DNA of 64,000 nt from Buddleja alternifolia (GCA_019426215.1 CM033393.1:28212591-28276590), one strand, 5' to 3'; numbered from the stretch's first letter, positions 22,622-34,436 are shown. Program-made: numbers and translations. Notes: generated from the sequence alone by a model not told the origin.

Positions 22622-23157
22622 AGTTCATGAACATAGAATAGAACATAGTAGGATCATAACCCAATCACCTCTTTCCATTCGATTTATTATCTTGTTTATC
22701 ACATAGTTGTCTTTGATTATTTTCATAGTATAATCAACCATCATCTTATAATTTGATTTAGCTTAGAGTTAGATAACATAGCAATTACGAGCATTGAATC
22801 CAATTGTCCCTGTGGAGACGATACACCCCGGGCTAAATAGTCCACTTTATTACTTTGTACGACCTAGTATACTTGCTAGGATTTCGTGTGTCAAGTTTTT
22901 GGCGCTGTTGCCGGGGACAATTGCGTTATTTGATATTGTAATTCACTTATCTATTCTAAGACTAAGTTGCTGTTTTTACATTTTAAGTTACTGTTTTTGC
23001 ATTTTGGTTTGCTGTTTTTACGTTAAAAGTTGTTGTTTTTGCGTTTTAAATTTGGTTCTTTTGATTCTATTGTCAACCTTCTTTGAGTAGTGCATGACCC
23101 GCACATTTCAAAGAAACCTTGAAGATTTTGATTCCGAGATCGAGCGCACTTTCAATA
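22622..23157 (+). repeat. Athila-type LTR 3' end, primer site and gag start, plus orientation
   Basis: The second mirror arm: LTR end at 22893 (GTGTGTCA), primer site 22900-22917 with one change (TGGCGCTGTTGCCGGGGA), leader with CTGTTTTTACATTTT repeats, and a gag start at 23094 (MTRTFQRNLEDFDSEIERTF) that breaks off at 23157. About 535 bp is nearly the same as 18640-19173. Confidence 0.85.
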
Positions 23158-23436
23158 GTTTTCTGGGCGCCGAAGGCCGCGGTTCCGTGCCGCGGTCCTA
23201 TTCGGATTTCTGAGTTTGGCATTGCACCGCGACCGCGGTCTTGCACCGGGTCCTGTGCCGCGGTCCAGAGTGGCAGATTCATATTTTTCTTCGCTTTTTC
23301 GTCTCTTGTCCGGCCTTCTTACTCGATAATCAATCTATTTGACTTAAATCCCTACACACTTGAAATTGAAACAAATCAAAGCACTATGCGGGATATTCAT
23401 TGCTAAATTATGACGAAAATACCTAAATCAAAGGGA
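23158..23436 (+). other. CCGCGG-rich block and junction back to copia A
   Basis: A run of TGCCGCGGTCC-like motifs (23170-23275), then AT-rich sequence. No gene is supported. The exact right edge of the composite is not visible; copia integrase becomes readable near 23437. Confidence 0.5.
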
Positions 23437-25640
23437 AGCCCATTGGGAGAAACGTGGGGGTACAAGCCCATTAAGATTGGATCCCTATCCGAACTTAAGA
23501 ATCTTATCTCATAGGCAAGATGATCAAATCTCCCTTCACAGAGAACATATTAAAGGGCCGCTCAAGTTCTAAAGTTTGTGCGTACTGACGTCTATGGTTG
23601 AATATATGGTATCTTACTAAGACACTACAATTAGATTGTAATGTAAAGTGTATGATTTCCTAATTTGACCCGTTCCTAAAAGAACGTAACATAGTTTCAC
23701 AGTTTATACTTCCAGCGACTCCACAAGCGAATAGGGTAGTAGTATGCAAGAACGAGGCATCGTTGGACATGACTCATTCTATGCTAAGCTACATAGAATT
23801 ACCCAATTCATAATGAGTCTCGCGCTACCCATAGGTTCATCTTGAATAGATATCCCTCCAAATTCATTCCTAAGGCACCATATCAGATGTGGCGCCAGTG
23901 GAAGCTTGATCTTAAACACGTGACGGTATGGGAATTCCCAACCTACGTAGAAAAGATAAAGGTAAAGAATTTGGAAGCTTGGTCCTTAAAATGACGTTTT
24001 GTTAGCTATCCCAAAGATTCAATGGGAGAACTCTTTCTACTTACATGATGATCAGGGGATCATTATGACCTTAGAGTTCTGTTGTCTTGAAGATAAGATC
24101 ATTCGAGAAATTGGAGAAGGTGGAAAGATAATTCTAAAAGAATAAAACAAAATGTCTTAGGACACTGCTATTCAAAGAAGCAAACTAAGCCCATTAAAAC
24201 ACAACCACCAATGATTGATATGGAAGAGTCTCTCAGCCGCCTGAGAGAAGTGCTTGTCTGCTACAAAGAAAGCATAGGATGAATGATGTAGCAGAGGAGA
24301 ACCAAGGATACAATCCCTCTACCATGACAAATCGATGGTGGATATGGAATCTACGAGAAGTTGTCAAGGTTATGAAAGTGAAGATGGATTAGATGACTTT
24401 GAAGCAATCCTGGACTCTAGTAGATCGCCCCAAGAGTTTTGAACTCATCAGAGGCGAGTACATCTACCAGAGAAAGATTGATTCGAATAGCAAGGCTAGG
24501 CTGATGGCGAAAGGGTGTGAGCATTGACTATGAGGAAGCCCCTTTGCCACAGCTAAAATCAAATCTATTAGAATCTTACTTTCGATAACAACACACCAAT
24601 ATTATGAAAATCTAGCACGTGAATGTGAAGACTCTTTCATAAATAGATTCCTTTTGAAAGACATCCATTTCGAACAGCCCAAAGGTTTCACATTTGAAGT
24701 AGATTATCATAAGGTCTACATGTTGTATGAATCCATGTATGGATTTAAGTGGACCTCTCGTAGTTAGAATCTTCACTTTGATGACATTTGGAATTATGAT
24801 ATCATCTAAACGAAGAGAGACCATCTGTGTGCAATAAGGTCAGTGGGAGCGAGATATCATTTTATGAGAAATGATGTGGACTCATTGACTATGTCAAGAT
24901 ATAAACATCGAGCATGTTCTCCATGAAAGACTTTGGAGAAGCCATCTTTATCCTTATAATTTGCATCTATGAAAATAGGGCAAATAGGATAATGGGCCCT
25001 TCCCAAGCCCTTTGCTTAGAATAAATCCTAAAGCAATTTAGGAAGAAGAACTGAGAAAGGGCTCTTGCCTAGAGAGGAAGAGCAATGGGTAGACATAATA
25101 TATATCATGGATTACTTGAGAAGAACTTAGGATATATTCTTTGTCTATACCCATGGAGAACTGATAGTGGAAGTTTTATACTTAATCGGACCTTGTGTCT
25201 GACAAAGGAGATTGAATTTCCACTTTGGGTTAATATTCATCCTCAATTGTGGAACAACTTGGAAAGGTTCCAAGTAAAATACTCTACCAATGAGAATGAA
25301 TATGAAATGCCAGGGAGTCTTAGAGGCTGTCGAAGGAAACTGTTTAGATCTGAAGTACATGGTAGAACTGCTATTCGTCCCTAGCGCAGAGCTTGCATTA
25401 TCACTTTACTGTGATGAAATAAAGTTCACGAGTATGAAAGGAACCTAGGTCCCACAAATCCAAACAAATGATGAGAGATACAACATCTCTTGAGAGATCG
25501 TTGGAAAGGGCGATATAGCCTTATAGAAAATAAGCTTAGCTGATTAAACGGCTGACCCACTTACTGGGCATTGTCACAGGCGGTGCTAGAGCGACATCTT
25601 TAGAAGATGGGTATTTAATACCATAGCGATTTACATTAAG
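23437..25640 (+). pseudogene. Copia A pol remnant: integrase, RT, RNase H
   Basis: Badly decayed plus-strand pol. Readable islands are DPYP with a changed C-x-x-C region and FVRTDVYG (integrase start, 23490-23610); QSWTLVDRPKSF and KARLMAKG (RT start, about 24410-24510); FSMKDFGEAIFIL and ANRIMGPSQALCLE (RT, about 24910-25020); and LKYMVELLFVPSAELALSLY (RNase H, about 25345-25410). Many frameshifts lie between, and the YVDD box is not recognisable. Most of the integrase core is deleted or unreadable. Confidence 0.8.
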
Positions 25641-25654
25641 TACAAGTGGGAAAT
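25641..25654 (+). other. Polypurine tract of copia A
   Basis: ACAAGTGGGAAAT precedes the LTR start TGTTGGGAATG at 25655, the usual copia arrangement. Confidence 0.85.
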
Positions 25655-27352
25655 TGTTGGGAATGTGCCCTCGATGCCAACGAGGAGTTAGAATACAAGG
25701 CACAAGTTTATATTGTGCAACCTCTAATTAATATAAAGGCAACAATATGTTGTTCGTATAATTCTTGATGGCATCTATAAAGTTTTAAATGAACAACCGG
25801 TCCATGTGTGTCAAGGCAAACCTTCGCACTCCTTAAGGAGATGGGCACTGGAAAGGTTTGATACTTGATCACTTAAATAGTTCGCAAGTCAGAGAATCTC
25901 AATTGGGCATTAAGATTCATATGGACTTGTATAACACATGCTCCGATAATGGAGTGCCAGTCGAACACTATGGGATAGTGGGAGTATATGTCATAGATAT
26001 ATTGATGGGATTAGTGTATTCAAACACGGCTCGTAGTAATTCGATCACATGGGTTTTTGCTCATTGACTGTCAATGATTGGATTACTGATTATGAAGGTA
26101 TGCGTGAGCCTTAGACTTGAGGAGTTACGATCACAGTGTGCTTGTGACATTGGATTCTGTCACTAGAGTAATTAGACCCAAATCACCCGTTGAAAGGTGA
26201 GGTCAACCTCGAAATGCATTCCAATGGGCAAGTAGCATGTGAGGTGATTACCAAGAAGGAATTCACTGTCTCAAAAGTAAACGAGAAGTATCCTATGCGA
26301 TCCTAGGTAAATGAGATTGAAAGTCTCTGGCCAGAGCTGATGAACTAACTCGTGTTCAGTAATCTCATATTACTATGATTTTTAAGCATAGTATCGAGTA
26401 CTGTGAGTTTGACATATTCCATGACTTTCACTCGATCGGGATACGTCAGTGAAGGGCTTATACTCATACGATATTCATAATCTAGAGGTTTGTAATGACA
26501 TAGTCATTTCATACTCGATTGGGCTACGATCTGGGGCCACGGTGCTGGCTAGGTGTCACCCACAACCTTTGGTATCCTCCCATTGCCAATTGAGACGAAC
26601 TTAGAGAGTCGCACTATAAAGAAATAGACGGGGAAGTCAAGTCTTGTATTTGGAGAGTGTTTTGGTAATTTGTCCTTTGGAAGGACGAATTAATTAATTG
26701 GACAAATTAATTTAATTGGTTGTTTAATTGGATTAAACAATGGTGAATTAAATTAATTAGTTTGAATATCTAATTGACTAGGTTAATTAAATATTTAAAC
26801 TATAATATTAATTAATTAATTAATTAACAAGAATATTGATTTAATTGATATATATTTAATTTGATTAAATGTTAATTGATTAAATTAATTGGACTAAGTG
26901 ACTGGGTCAACATAGCCCAATTGATTGTCCAATGGCCCATATGGGCGTGTTTGTGTGATTTGGTGGGCTTAAGTTGGAGGATTTATTTAATCCTCCAACA
27001 CAAGCCAGATTACACAGTTGTAACAATTCACATAACTGAAATCTTCCACCAGAAATACAAAGCAGAGGAGAAAACGTTTTCTTCTTCTCTCTTCACAGTG
27101 CACTCGATCTCGCCTAGCCGCCATGGAGATTTTCCGGAGTCTGTTCCTGCGTGATGATCAAGAGACGGTACAATTGAACTATTGGAGAAGATTGAAGATT
27201 CGTGATGATCAAAGTTAAATACGCGAAAAGGTAAGTTTTTCGTATTCATCTTTTTCTCGTTTAAAATCGACGAAATCCACGAATTGATCTTTGTTTGGAA
27301 ATTCGGATCTTTTTTTCGTTTCCGCTGCGCATGCCCTATAGGATTCCCAACA
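25655..27352 (+). repeat. Copia A 3' LTR, 1,698 bp
   Basis: Runs from TGTTGGGAATGTGCCC to GGATTCCCAACA and pairs with 11415-13116. The perfect terminal inverted repeat is TGTTGGGAAT / ATTCCCAACA. It is followed by CTATC, the right copy of the target duplication. Confidence 0.92.
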
Positions 27353-27480
27353 CTATCTGATCCACGTACATCCTCATTGGGAAAACTTTCAGCAGGATCT
27401 GAAGCTATCAACCTAGAAAAGACAAAAATACAGAAGTTAGATTCATATAAATTTGGCAGATTCATTTGGCAATAATAATT
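27353..27480 (-). pseudogene. CACTA Transposase_24/Ulp1 gene, 5' part of the split exon
   Basis: The minus-strand frame reads SDPAESFPNEDVRGSD up to the copia LTR. The continuation of the same exon is at 11414 (RRAENK..., then RRGVTAIRKV). The exon start is not certain; the AT-rich sequence to the right looks like an intron. Confidence 0.8.
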
Positions 27481-27640
27481 TTAAAATAAAATTAATAAAT
27501 TAGAAGTTATATTCATTCCCATTATTCTAGGAAGAATTTGGCAGAGTAATGGCGCAAAAATTTGTACCAAGTTCTCGACCAATCTTTCCCCCAAACTTGC
27601 AACAAACAAAATTCGGATCTTTCAACTACAACAATCCCAG

Positions 27641-28115
27641 CAACTACAAATATTGACCACCAGTTGTATCACATAAATCACATAAAATTACAAATAAAGC
27701 ATCGCTGTATAACTATTGATCACCAGTTAGATCACCCAAAACATCATATTTTCAGCAACTACAAATATTAATCACTAGTTGGATCACATAAATCACATAA
27801 AACTACAAATAAAGCATCATTGTATAAATATTGATCACCAGTTGGATCACATAAGGCATCATATTTCCAGTAACTACAAATATTGATCACCAGTTGGATC
27901 ACATAAATCACATAAAACTACAAATAAATCATCATATTTCCAACAACTAAGTATAAATATTGATCACCAGTTGGATCACATAAAGCATCATATTTCCAGC
28001 AACTACAAATATTGATCATTACTTGGATCACACAAATCACATAAAACTACAAATAAAGCATCATATTTTAGCAACTAAGTATAAATATTAATCACATAAA
28101 ACTACAAAAAAATGC
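27641..28115. repeat. Minisatellite (about 115-130 bp unit) in the CACTA
   Basis: Four units beginning CAACTACAAATATTGATCAC. Each is built of two related halves holding CACCAGTTGGATCACATAA and ending with GCATCATATTTCCAG. It lies between TNP2 and the second gene. Confidence 0.85.
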
Positions 28116-28258
28116 ATAGATTATTTCATGTTAAAGTAAACTCACTTATGAAATATGAAGACGGCATGAATATTTTACTTTATTTCAGAATTTGAAGATC
28201 AAAAAATAAGTCTATCATACAATTATCAAATAAGTTCAAATACCTTTCATCGTTTTCT

Positions 28259-29290
28259 TTTTATCGTTGGCTTAGTAGTCTTTTGCTTCTCATCGGTACG
28301 ACCATTTTTTTTAGTACGCCGACAAACTGATGGATTAATCCATATCCCCTCATGGTGATCTTATCGCATATACAATTCATCATCACTTATATCCAAGTCT
28401 TCATCACTATCAGTTGATTGTGAATCACCTAGAATAGGATTTCCTCCATCATCTTCACTTTCTTCATAATCATCCTCAATACAAGTATTTTTGTTTGCCG
28501 ATAAAACAATGGAACACCTCTTATCAATAGGATCGGTGACAAAAGACACTTGCTTAGCTTGTGATGCCAAAATGAAAGGTTCATCTTTCTATGCCACCCT
28601 TTCAAGGTCTACTCGAGTGAAGCCTATTTCATTATTTTAAACACCATTTTTATTGTCAACCCATCTATACCCAAATATAAGCACCCAAAACCAACTATAA
28701 TCCAACTCCCATATATGTTCGATCACCCCATAATATGACAAATCAACATAGATAGGGTTATTATCTTTCGCACTTGAGATATGCATTGCCTGAGCTACAA
28801 GACCCACCCCACTATTCTGCTTTGTACTTCATTCATCTTGGTCTTTTGTATAGAATGTGTGACCATTTATACGATAACTAGAATAACAAAATACTAGTTT
28901 TCCCTAACCCATCGACAACCATGTCAATTTATCTGAAACTGAAAGTGGATTCTCTTTCTGTTTCTCTTCAATATGTTTTCGGAGATTTAGTTTTTATTTG
29001 GATTTAATCTCCTAAGTTGGTACTTGTGCTCTTCAACATATGGATCAACCTCATCGGTGTTGTGAAGCACATATAGGTGTGCCTGTTCCCTTTGTGTGCA
29101 AGGAACACTAACTAATTGCTTTCCAATTACGCTTTCTCCTTCTGTTCTCTATCCCACAATAGGAGACTTTGGAAGCTCTACAATGTTAGAATCTGCCAGA
29201 TATTTTGTGTAAAATGTAATGGCTTCATCAACTATGTACTATTCAACAATGCAACCTTCCGGTCGACTAAGATTTTTCACGTAGCCTTTC
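28259..29290 (-). pseudogene. CACTA TNP2-type transposase, C-terminal part
   Basis: Minus-strand reading from 29290: VLKGYVKNLSRPEG (end of the DUF4218-like part), AHLYVLHNTDEVDPYVEEH (29060), DKLTWLSMG, YRINGHTFYTKDQD (28860), NSGVGLVAQAMHIS, YYGVIEHIWELDYSWFWVLI (DUF4216-like), DEPFILASQAKQVSFVTDP (28590), then an acidic tail and a basic end (KKNGRTDEKQ...KRKR) with stop near 28259. In-frame stops occur at several places, such as after SMG and after DQDE. TNP2 is the catalytic transposase of CACTA elements. Its catalytic half is missing because the sequence turns into copia C2 at about 29295. Confidence 0.88.
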
Positions 29291-29295
29291 AATAC

Positions 29296-30395
29296 CTTCA
29301 GATACTTGAGGATATTTTTTACAGCAGTCCAATGTTTTCCCCGGTTAGCCTGAAAACAACTTACCACGCTTACTGCGTAGGCTATGTCTAGCCGTGTGCA
29401 TAACATGGCGTACATCAGACCACCCACTGCAGACGCACAAGACACCATACTTATTTCTTTCCTATCTTCCTCACTTTGAAGAGATATAGACTTTAAAAGG
29501 TGAATCATGTGTCTCATGGGCAAGAAAACTTTCTTAGAGACTTCCATCATAAATCTCTTTAATACTTTCTCTAAGTAAAGGGATTGAGAAAGTCCTATCA
29601 TTCTATTTGTTCTATCTCTGTAGATACGAATCCCTAGAATATAGGTCACTTCTACCAAGTCTTTCATGGAGAATGTATTTGAAAGCCATGTTTTGACTGA
29701 TGTGAGCATTCCTACACCATTTCCTAGGAGTAGAATGTCATCCACATACAAGACAAGGAAAGTGAGTTTACTCCTTCTAACCTTCGTGTAAACACATGGT
29801 TCATCTTCATTTTTCACAAAGTCAAATCCTTTGACTGCTTCGTCAAAACGTAGATTCCAACTCCTAAAGGCTTGCTTAAGTCCATAAATGGATCTCTTAA
29901 GCTTACACACCTTATGAATATCAGACCCAGATGCAAAGCCTTTAGGTTACTCCATATAGATGTTCTCTTCTAGGAATCCATTTAGGAAAGCCCTTTTTAC
30001 ATCCATATGCCATATCTCGTAATGCATGTGTGCAGCTGTTGCGAGCAGAATTCGAATAGACTTGATCATTGCCACATGTGAAAAGGTCTCTTGGTAGTCA
30101 ATTTCTTCCTTTTAACTATAACCTTTTGCTACAAGCCTTGCCTTGTATGTGTTAACTTTTCCATCCTGGCCTATCTTCCTCTTGTCGATCCACTTATACT
30201 CTATAGGTGCAATGCCATTATGACAATCTACAAGAGTCCAGACATGGTTGGAATGCATCAATTTTATCTCTGCCAGCATCGCTTTTCGCCACTTTGTAGA
30301 GTTGATGTCCATCATTGCTTGATCATAAGTAGAAGGGTCGTCCCCATGGACTCCCACGGCTACAATGTAGACACCTGGTTCTTCTGGTAGCAAGT
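29296..30395 (-). pseudogene. Copia C2 reverse transcriptase
   Basis: The RT start lies at 30393-30112 (HVWTLVDCHNGIAPIEYKWI, VNTYKARLVAKGYS), then a gap with a stop, then a long frame from 29910: KRSIYGLKQAFRSWNLRFDE, VLYVDDILLLGNG with an intact YVDD box near 29740, FSMKDLVEVTYILGIRIYRD, GGLMYAMLCTRLDIAYAV. The frame ends with ILKYLK and passes into TNP2 sequence, giving a fused 223-codon ORF (29239-29910). No RNase H follows. Confidence 0.9.
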
Positions 30396-30465
30396 ACCAT
30401 AGTACCTGTCAGGTTGATGAGGTACTCTACCAGATCTTCGCAATGTGGGTTGTGTTTTGTCAGGT

Positions 30466-30879
30466 TCAGTGTGTGTTTTCTTGAATAGTCATCTCCCTAG
30501 GTGTTTCATCTTGTTCATTAAGAACAATCTTTCTACCAGTACCATCTTCTTGAATGAATTCATCTTCTAGAAAGTGTGCTTGCAGTGCCATAATGATCCT
30601 TTGATCATCTTGCATATAGAAAAGGTATCCCATAGAATCCTCTGGAAAACCGATGAAACGTCCTTTAAGGGACCTCACTTCCAATTTCTATGGCTTTGTC
30701 TTTTTGATGTAGGCAGGGCATCCCCAAACCCTAATGTACTTAAGGTTTGGTTTCATATTTCTCCATATCTCATATGGAGTCTTAGGGACGGACTTGGAAA
30801 TACATCTATTCAAGATATGAATAGTCGTATAGAGTGCATGTCCCCACAAGAAGATGGGTAAATCAGTGTAGCTGAGCAT
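30466..30879 (-). pseudogene. Copia C2 integrase C-terminus and linker
   Basis: Two adjacent frames. [20 protein letters not shown] and [20 protein letters not shown] (30879-30688) match the end of the copia integrase. RSLKGRFIGFPEDSMGYLFY (30684-30466) matches the conserved segment after it. One stop or frameshift separates them. Confidence 0.87.
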
Positions 30880-31391
30880 AGATCAAACCATATCCAAAAG
30901 TGTTCGATTTTTATGCTTTGCTACCCCATTCAGTTATATGGTTGCTGATGGTGTAAGTTGCAATATTATCCCATGTTCCTTAGGAACTGATCAAACTAGT
31001 CACTCATATATTCACCTCCACGATCCGATCGTAGTGCTTTTATATGATGAACAGTTTGTTTTTCCACCAAAGCCTTAAATTCTTTGAACTTATCAAATGA
31101 TTCAGACTTATACCTCATTAGATACAAAAGATCATATCTTGAATGGTCATCAGTGAAAGTAATGAAATAGTGAAAACCTTCGAGAGCCATTTCACCAAAT
31201 GGTCCGCAAACGTCGGTGTGCACAAGTCCTAATACTTCAGTGGCTTTTTCAAAAGTCCCGGTAAAAGGTGATCTAGCCATTTTGCCTTTGAGGCAAGATT
31301 CACAAGTCGGATAGGGATCTGATCCCAATGGGTCAGTTAACCCATCTTGTGTATCTTTTGCTTTCCAGCATGGCCTAGTTTTAGATGCCAC
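30880..31391 (-). pseudogene. Copia C2 integrase core
   Basis: Minus-strand frame with DPYPTCESCLKGKMARSPFT (zinc part), VHTDVCGPFGEMALEGFHYF with the first catalytic Asp, FTDDHSRY, and ALRSDRGGEYMSD with the second Asp and the GGEY motif. The frame stops at 30996 and continues in others to about 30900, where the third acidic residue is not clear. In an active element it would insert the cDNA into host DNA. Confidence 0.88.
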
Positions 31392-31850
31392 TTTAAGCTT
31401 AGGTTAGTACTTTTCCTACCACGCTTCTTTGAGATAACATTTACAACACATTCATTTTACATGTTTAAATAATAGAGGCCATTGACTAAAGAAGCAGTGC
31501 CAACAATATTATCATTAAAAAAATGATGCAAGTATCTGTTAATGAAATTAAAAACATAATTATTCCTAACCAACATAGGAATTGAAATAATATTCTTAAA
31601 CTCGTTGGCCAAAATCGAAACACCCACTAAATTTAAAACATGTCCAGATGATAAACATAAAGAAGTTGATCCAATACGAGAATCCGCGACACTCTGCCTG
31701 CTGCAAACAATGATCAGCACCTCTCCATGTTCTAGTTTTCTACTTTGCTGTAGATCCTGATTCATTACACAAATGTGAGCTCTAGCTCTAGAATCAAGTA
31801 TCCACGAAGTGGAAAATATACAGTTATAGAACAATTGGTTTCTAAAACAA
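31392..31850 (-). pseudogene. Copia C2 protease and GAG-pre-integrase
   Basis: The frame 31834-31457 starts near the protease. The active-site triad reads DSR (WILDSRARAHICVMN) instead of DSG, which should abolish activity. VSILANEFKNIISIPMLVRN and GTASLVNGLYYLN follow, ending before the GAG-pre-integrase core, where frame is lost (WHLKLG-like sequence near 31390). Confidence 0.87.
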
Positions 31851-32568
31851 AAAGTTCCATACCTGGTGCACCTTTGTCAAAGTTTGGACACTCTCTCCTC
31901 CCAGTGTCCTAGCTCACCATAGTGAAGGCACCTATCTATTTCCCTTGGTCCTTTGCTCTTCATCACTTTGTAGCTTTTCCCTTTCCTTTGTCTATCTTAA
32001 CTTGTGGACCCGGTGTGCTAGTAGCTTTCTTAGTCTTCTTCTTTTTCTTGTTTTTACGCTTAGAAGTGATGACCAAGGCCGCCTCTTTTTCCTTTGGCTT
32101 TATTTGAGATTGTGCAGTATTCAGCTTGTTCATCAACCCAACTAAGTTGCATTGTATCTCATTGTAGTTGAAGTTCATCACAAATTGGGAAAAGGAGTCT
32201 GGAAGTGACTGCAAGATGAAAGTAGTTTATAGTTGCAGGTCCATGTTGAAGTCAAGGGCCTCTAACCTCTCAATTTTCAAAATTATTTTTAAAACATGGT
32301 CCCTAAATTTTTGTCCTTTCTTCATCTTGGCTCCAAAGAGGTTCACCAGGTGTGCCAAAATAGCCCTCGCCGAGACCATTTTGTCATAAGACCTCTGCAA
32401 CTCATTTGTCATTGAGCCCAACATGTACCCACGAACCCGGACGTCGTCTATGACCCACTTCTCATGAGCCGCGACTTCCTCCTCATTAACACGTGTTCTT
32501 ACGGGCACGACTAGGATATCAGTATCCAATACATACCCCAGTGACTCCATCTTGAGGACTATCCTCAA
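31851..32568 (-). pseudogene. Copia C2 gag
   Basis: Frames 32568-32227 and 32214-31963 hold gag with MTNELQRSYDKMVSARAILA, FRDHVLKIILKIERL, LPDSFSQFVMNFNYNE, then a very basic tail (KRKNKKKKKTKK) expected to bind RNA. The zinc knuckle at about 31895-31940 is degenerate (CLHYGELGHWEER). Confidence 0.85.
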
Positions 32569-34436
32569 TTTTTAGAGTCAACCCACATAGTTTGGACTAA
32601 TAAAAGTGTTCTTTTCAAGTATTATAGATAGTAGGTTGATAGTCATAGCGAGAGAGATAGTAAGCAAATAACTGTAGAAAAGTAAAAAGACATATTAGAT
32701 TCTAATGTAATTGTTGTTCCAAGTTTAAATTAAGGACTTTCAAAATAAACTTGGCTCCCACTATATTTTTCGAAAAATCTCACTCCCACTGTGGAATTCG
32801 GAAGTCATCGTTGGAAGGCTTTGTAGTGGTGATTGATTTCTTTAACTAGATTAATAGGTTGCAACCATTTGCTGGTATTTGGCCTAATCAATCTATTAAA
32901 GTGATGTTCAACATCAACCCATCAAATGGATGTTTCAATCCCTTTGTCCATTATTCATCAAATCTCAACCTTTTAACAATCTTATTGATTTATGAATAAT
33001 TTAAGTTCAACCCACTGACTATCTATTACTCTAACAATTGGATTTCACCTTGCAACCTTTTGCTTGTATTTGGGGTGAAATTTGTTTTCGACCAACGGCA
33101 TTTCATGCACTTAGGAAAAAATTTAAATATATTTAAATATATAACCTCCATTGCTTAGAGACGATATTATATATTAAATATCATTTTAATTTCTCCCAAA
33201 TTCAGTGCAGGATAGGATACCTAGTACCCTTTACTAACTTAATAATTTTCAAAGTGGGAGAATTTAAATTATTTATTAGGTCTCACTTTGCATATTAATC
33301 CATTTTATATCATACATACGAACATGGATTAAAATATAAAAATTAGCAATCCTAGAAAGCTAACAAACATGAATCATGGACTTTTATTCCTAGATTGAAA
33401 TAAGCCAATGTTTCAATCAAAAAAAAAAAAAAAAAAACTACAATAAAGCTTCCAAAGCTCCTTCTTGTATCTCTTCGGCTCGGCTTGAATTTCTCCTTTG
33501 GACCTATTCTATTTCTAACTATTACATTTCAATATTTAAGCCACCTATACAAAATTTATCTAGAAACAAAATAAAAATTAGCTCAAAAAGGCCTTTACAA
33601 CCCATAAAAAAGAAATACAAAATTAAAAACGAGCCTAAGTCCATGAATCATGTCTCCCATCGCATAACATGTCAAACATGATATATTTCACACAACACAC
33701 GAAAAACATATATGCTAATTTTCTAATTAAATTCCAAATTTAATTATTGTTTTTCATATTCTTGAGGAAATTAATTAATTTAATTCTATTTGAGAATTCA
33801 ATTTTAGTGAACTCCAATTAATTTTATATTAAAATCTAATTTTAATAAAAATTAATCTCTAAGTTCATCAAAATTAATTTCACAATAGATACAATCCAAT
33901 TTAATTCCAAGCTTTAACTTTAATTAACATTAGATAGGATGAAAATAAAATTCTCTTATTAAATAATTAATTTTTTTTATTTCACATTAAAATTTTAATT
34001 TTAATCAAAATCAAATAATATATATATATATATATTTAATAAATGACTTGAGTCACCGATGGATCGACCCGGGTTGGGTATTGCAACCCGTGTGTTTAAA
34101 AAACATATGGGTGGGCTCACTGTAATCCAGCTGATGGGCTGCGCTGTGCAACGCATCGCTCTCGGCAGTCTCGCGCACAGCGCCGCGATGCTGCCTACGG
34201 CAGACCGTCACCGCCACGGCGATGAGTCGGAGCTGAAATTTGCAATTTTTATTTTCATCGCATTAAAACTACATAAAATCCATTTCATTAATTTCTAACG
34301 AACGAAAAATAAATAAAATCCTCAAGAACACAAATAACGCGAAATCCACATATCTAATCAAGCATCGATAAAAACTGTAAATCATGCATCTATATCACAT
34401 ATTTACACATAATTTACATATGATGAACCCGCGATT
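32569..34436 (-). other. Copia C2 leader
   Basis: Non-coding, about 1.9 kb. It includes an A-run at 33420-33437, AT-rich sequence with a (TA)n run near 34018-34036, and a GC-rich patch at about 34120-34230 near the primer site. This is the same layout as in the leader of copia A. Confidence 0.65.

Larger units (their letters stand above)
16735..23436. mobile_element. Rearranged Athila-type composite inside copia A
   Basis: A 6.7-kb block holding four partial LTRs in two head-to-head pairs, three readable gypsy primer sites (one on the minus strand), the first half of gag on the plus strand, the second half of gag on the minus strand, and an accessory ORF. Pol is absent. The left edge is an exact LTR end. 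The right edge is approximate, placed where copia integrase becomes readable again. The structure cannot arise from a single normal insertion. Confidence 0.8.
11415..27352 (+). mobile_element. Copia element A, inserted in the CACTA gene
   Basis: Plus-strand Ty1/copia element with two similar LTRs, a primer site, a long leader, decayed gag and pol, and a polypurine tract. The flanks are CTCTC (11410-11414) and CTATC (27353-27357), a 5-bp target duplication with one change. Joining the flanks restores the reading frame of the CACTA Transposase_24 exon. Its middle is occupied by an Athila derivative (16735 to about 23436). Without that, the element would be about 9.2 kb. Confidence 0.9.
7740..29295 (-). 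mobile_element. Autonomous-type CACTA (En/Spm) element, one end lost
   Basis: The left terminus is CACTACTACAAAAAATG at 7740, followed by subterminal ATTACAGCGG repeats. Two CACTA genes are on the minus strand in the usual order: TNP2 (28259-29290), then the Transposase_24/Ulp1 gene (27480-27353 and 11414-8225). The right terminus is missing. At about 29295 the TNP2 reading frame changes directly into copia C2 reverse transcriptase. Copia A (11415-27352) is inserted inside. Without it the CACTA part is about 5.6 kb. Confidence 0.85.

Noticed and set aside
16735..23436. Two separate, normally inserted Athila elements
   Set aside because: The LTRs are head to head, pol is absent and part of gag is inverted. 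No pair of direct LTRs with matching duplications can be drawn.
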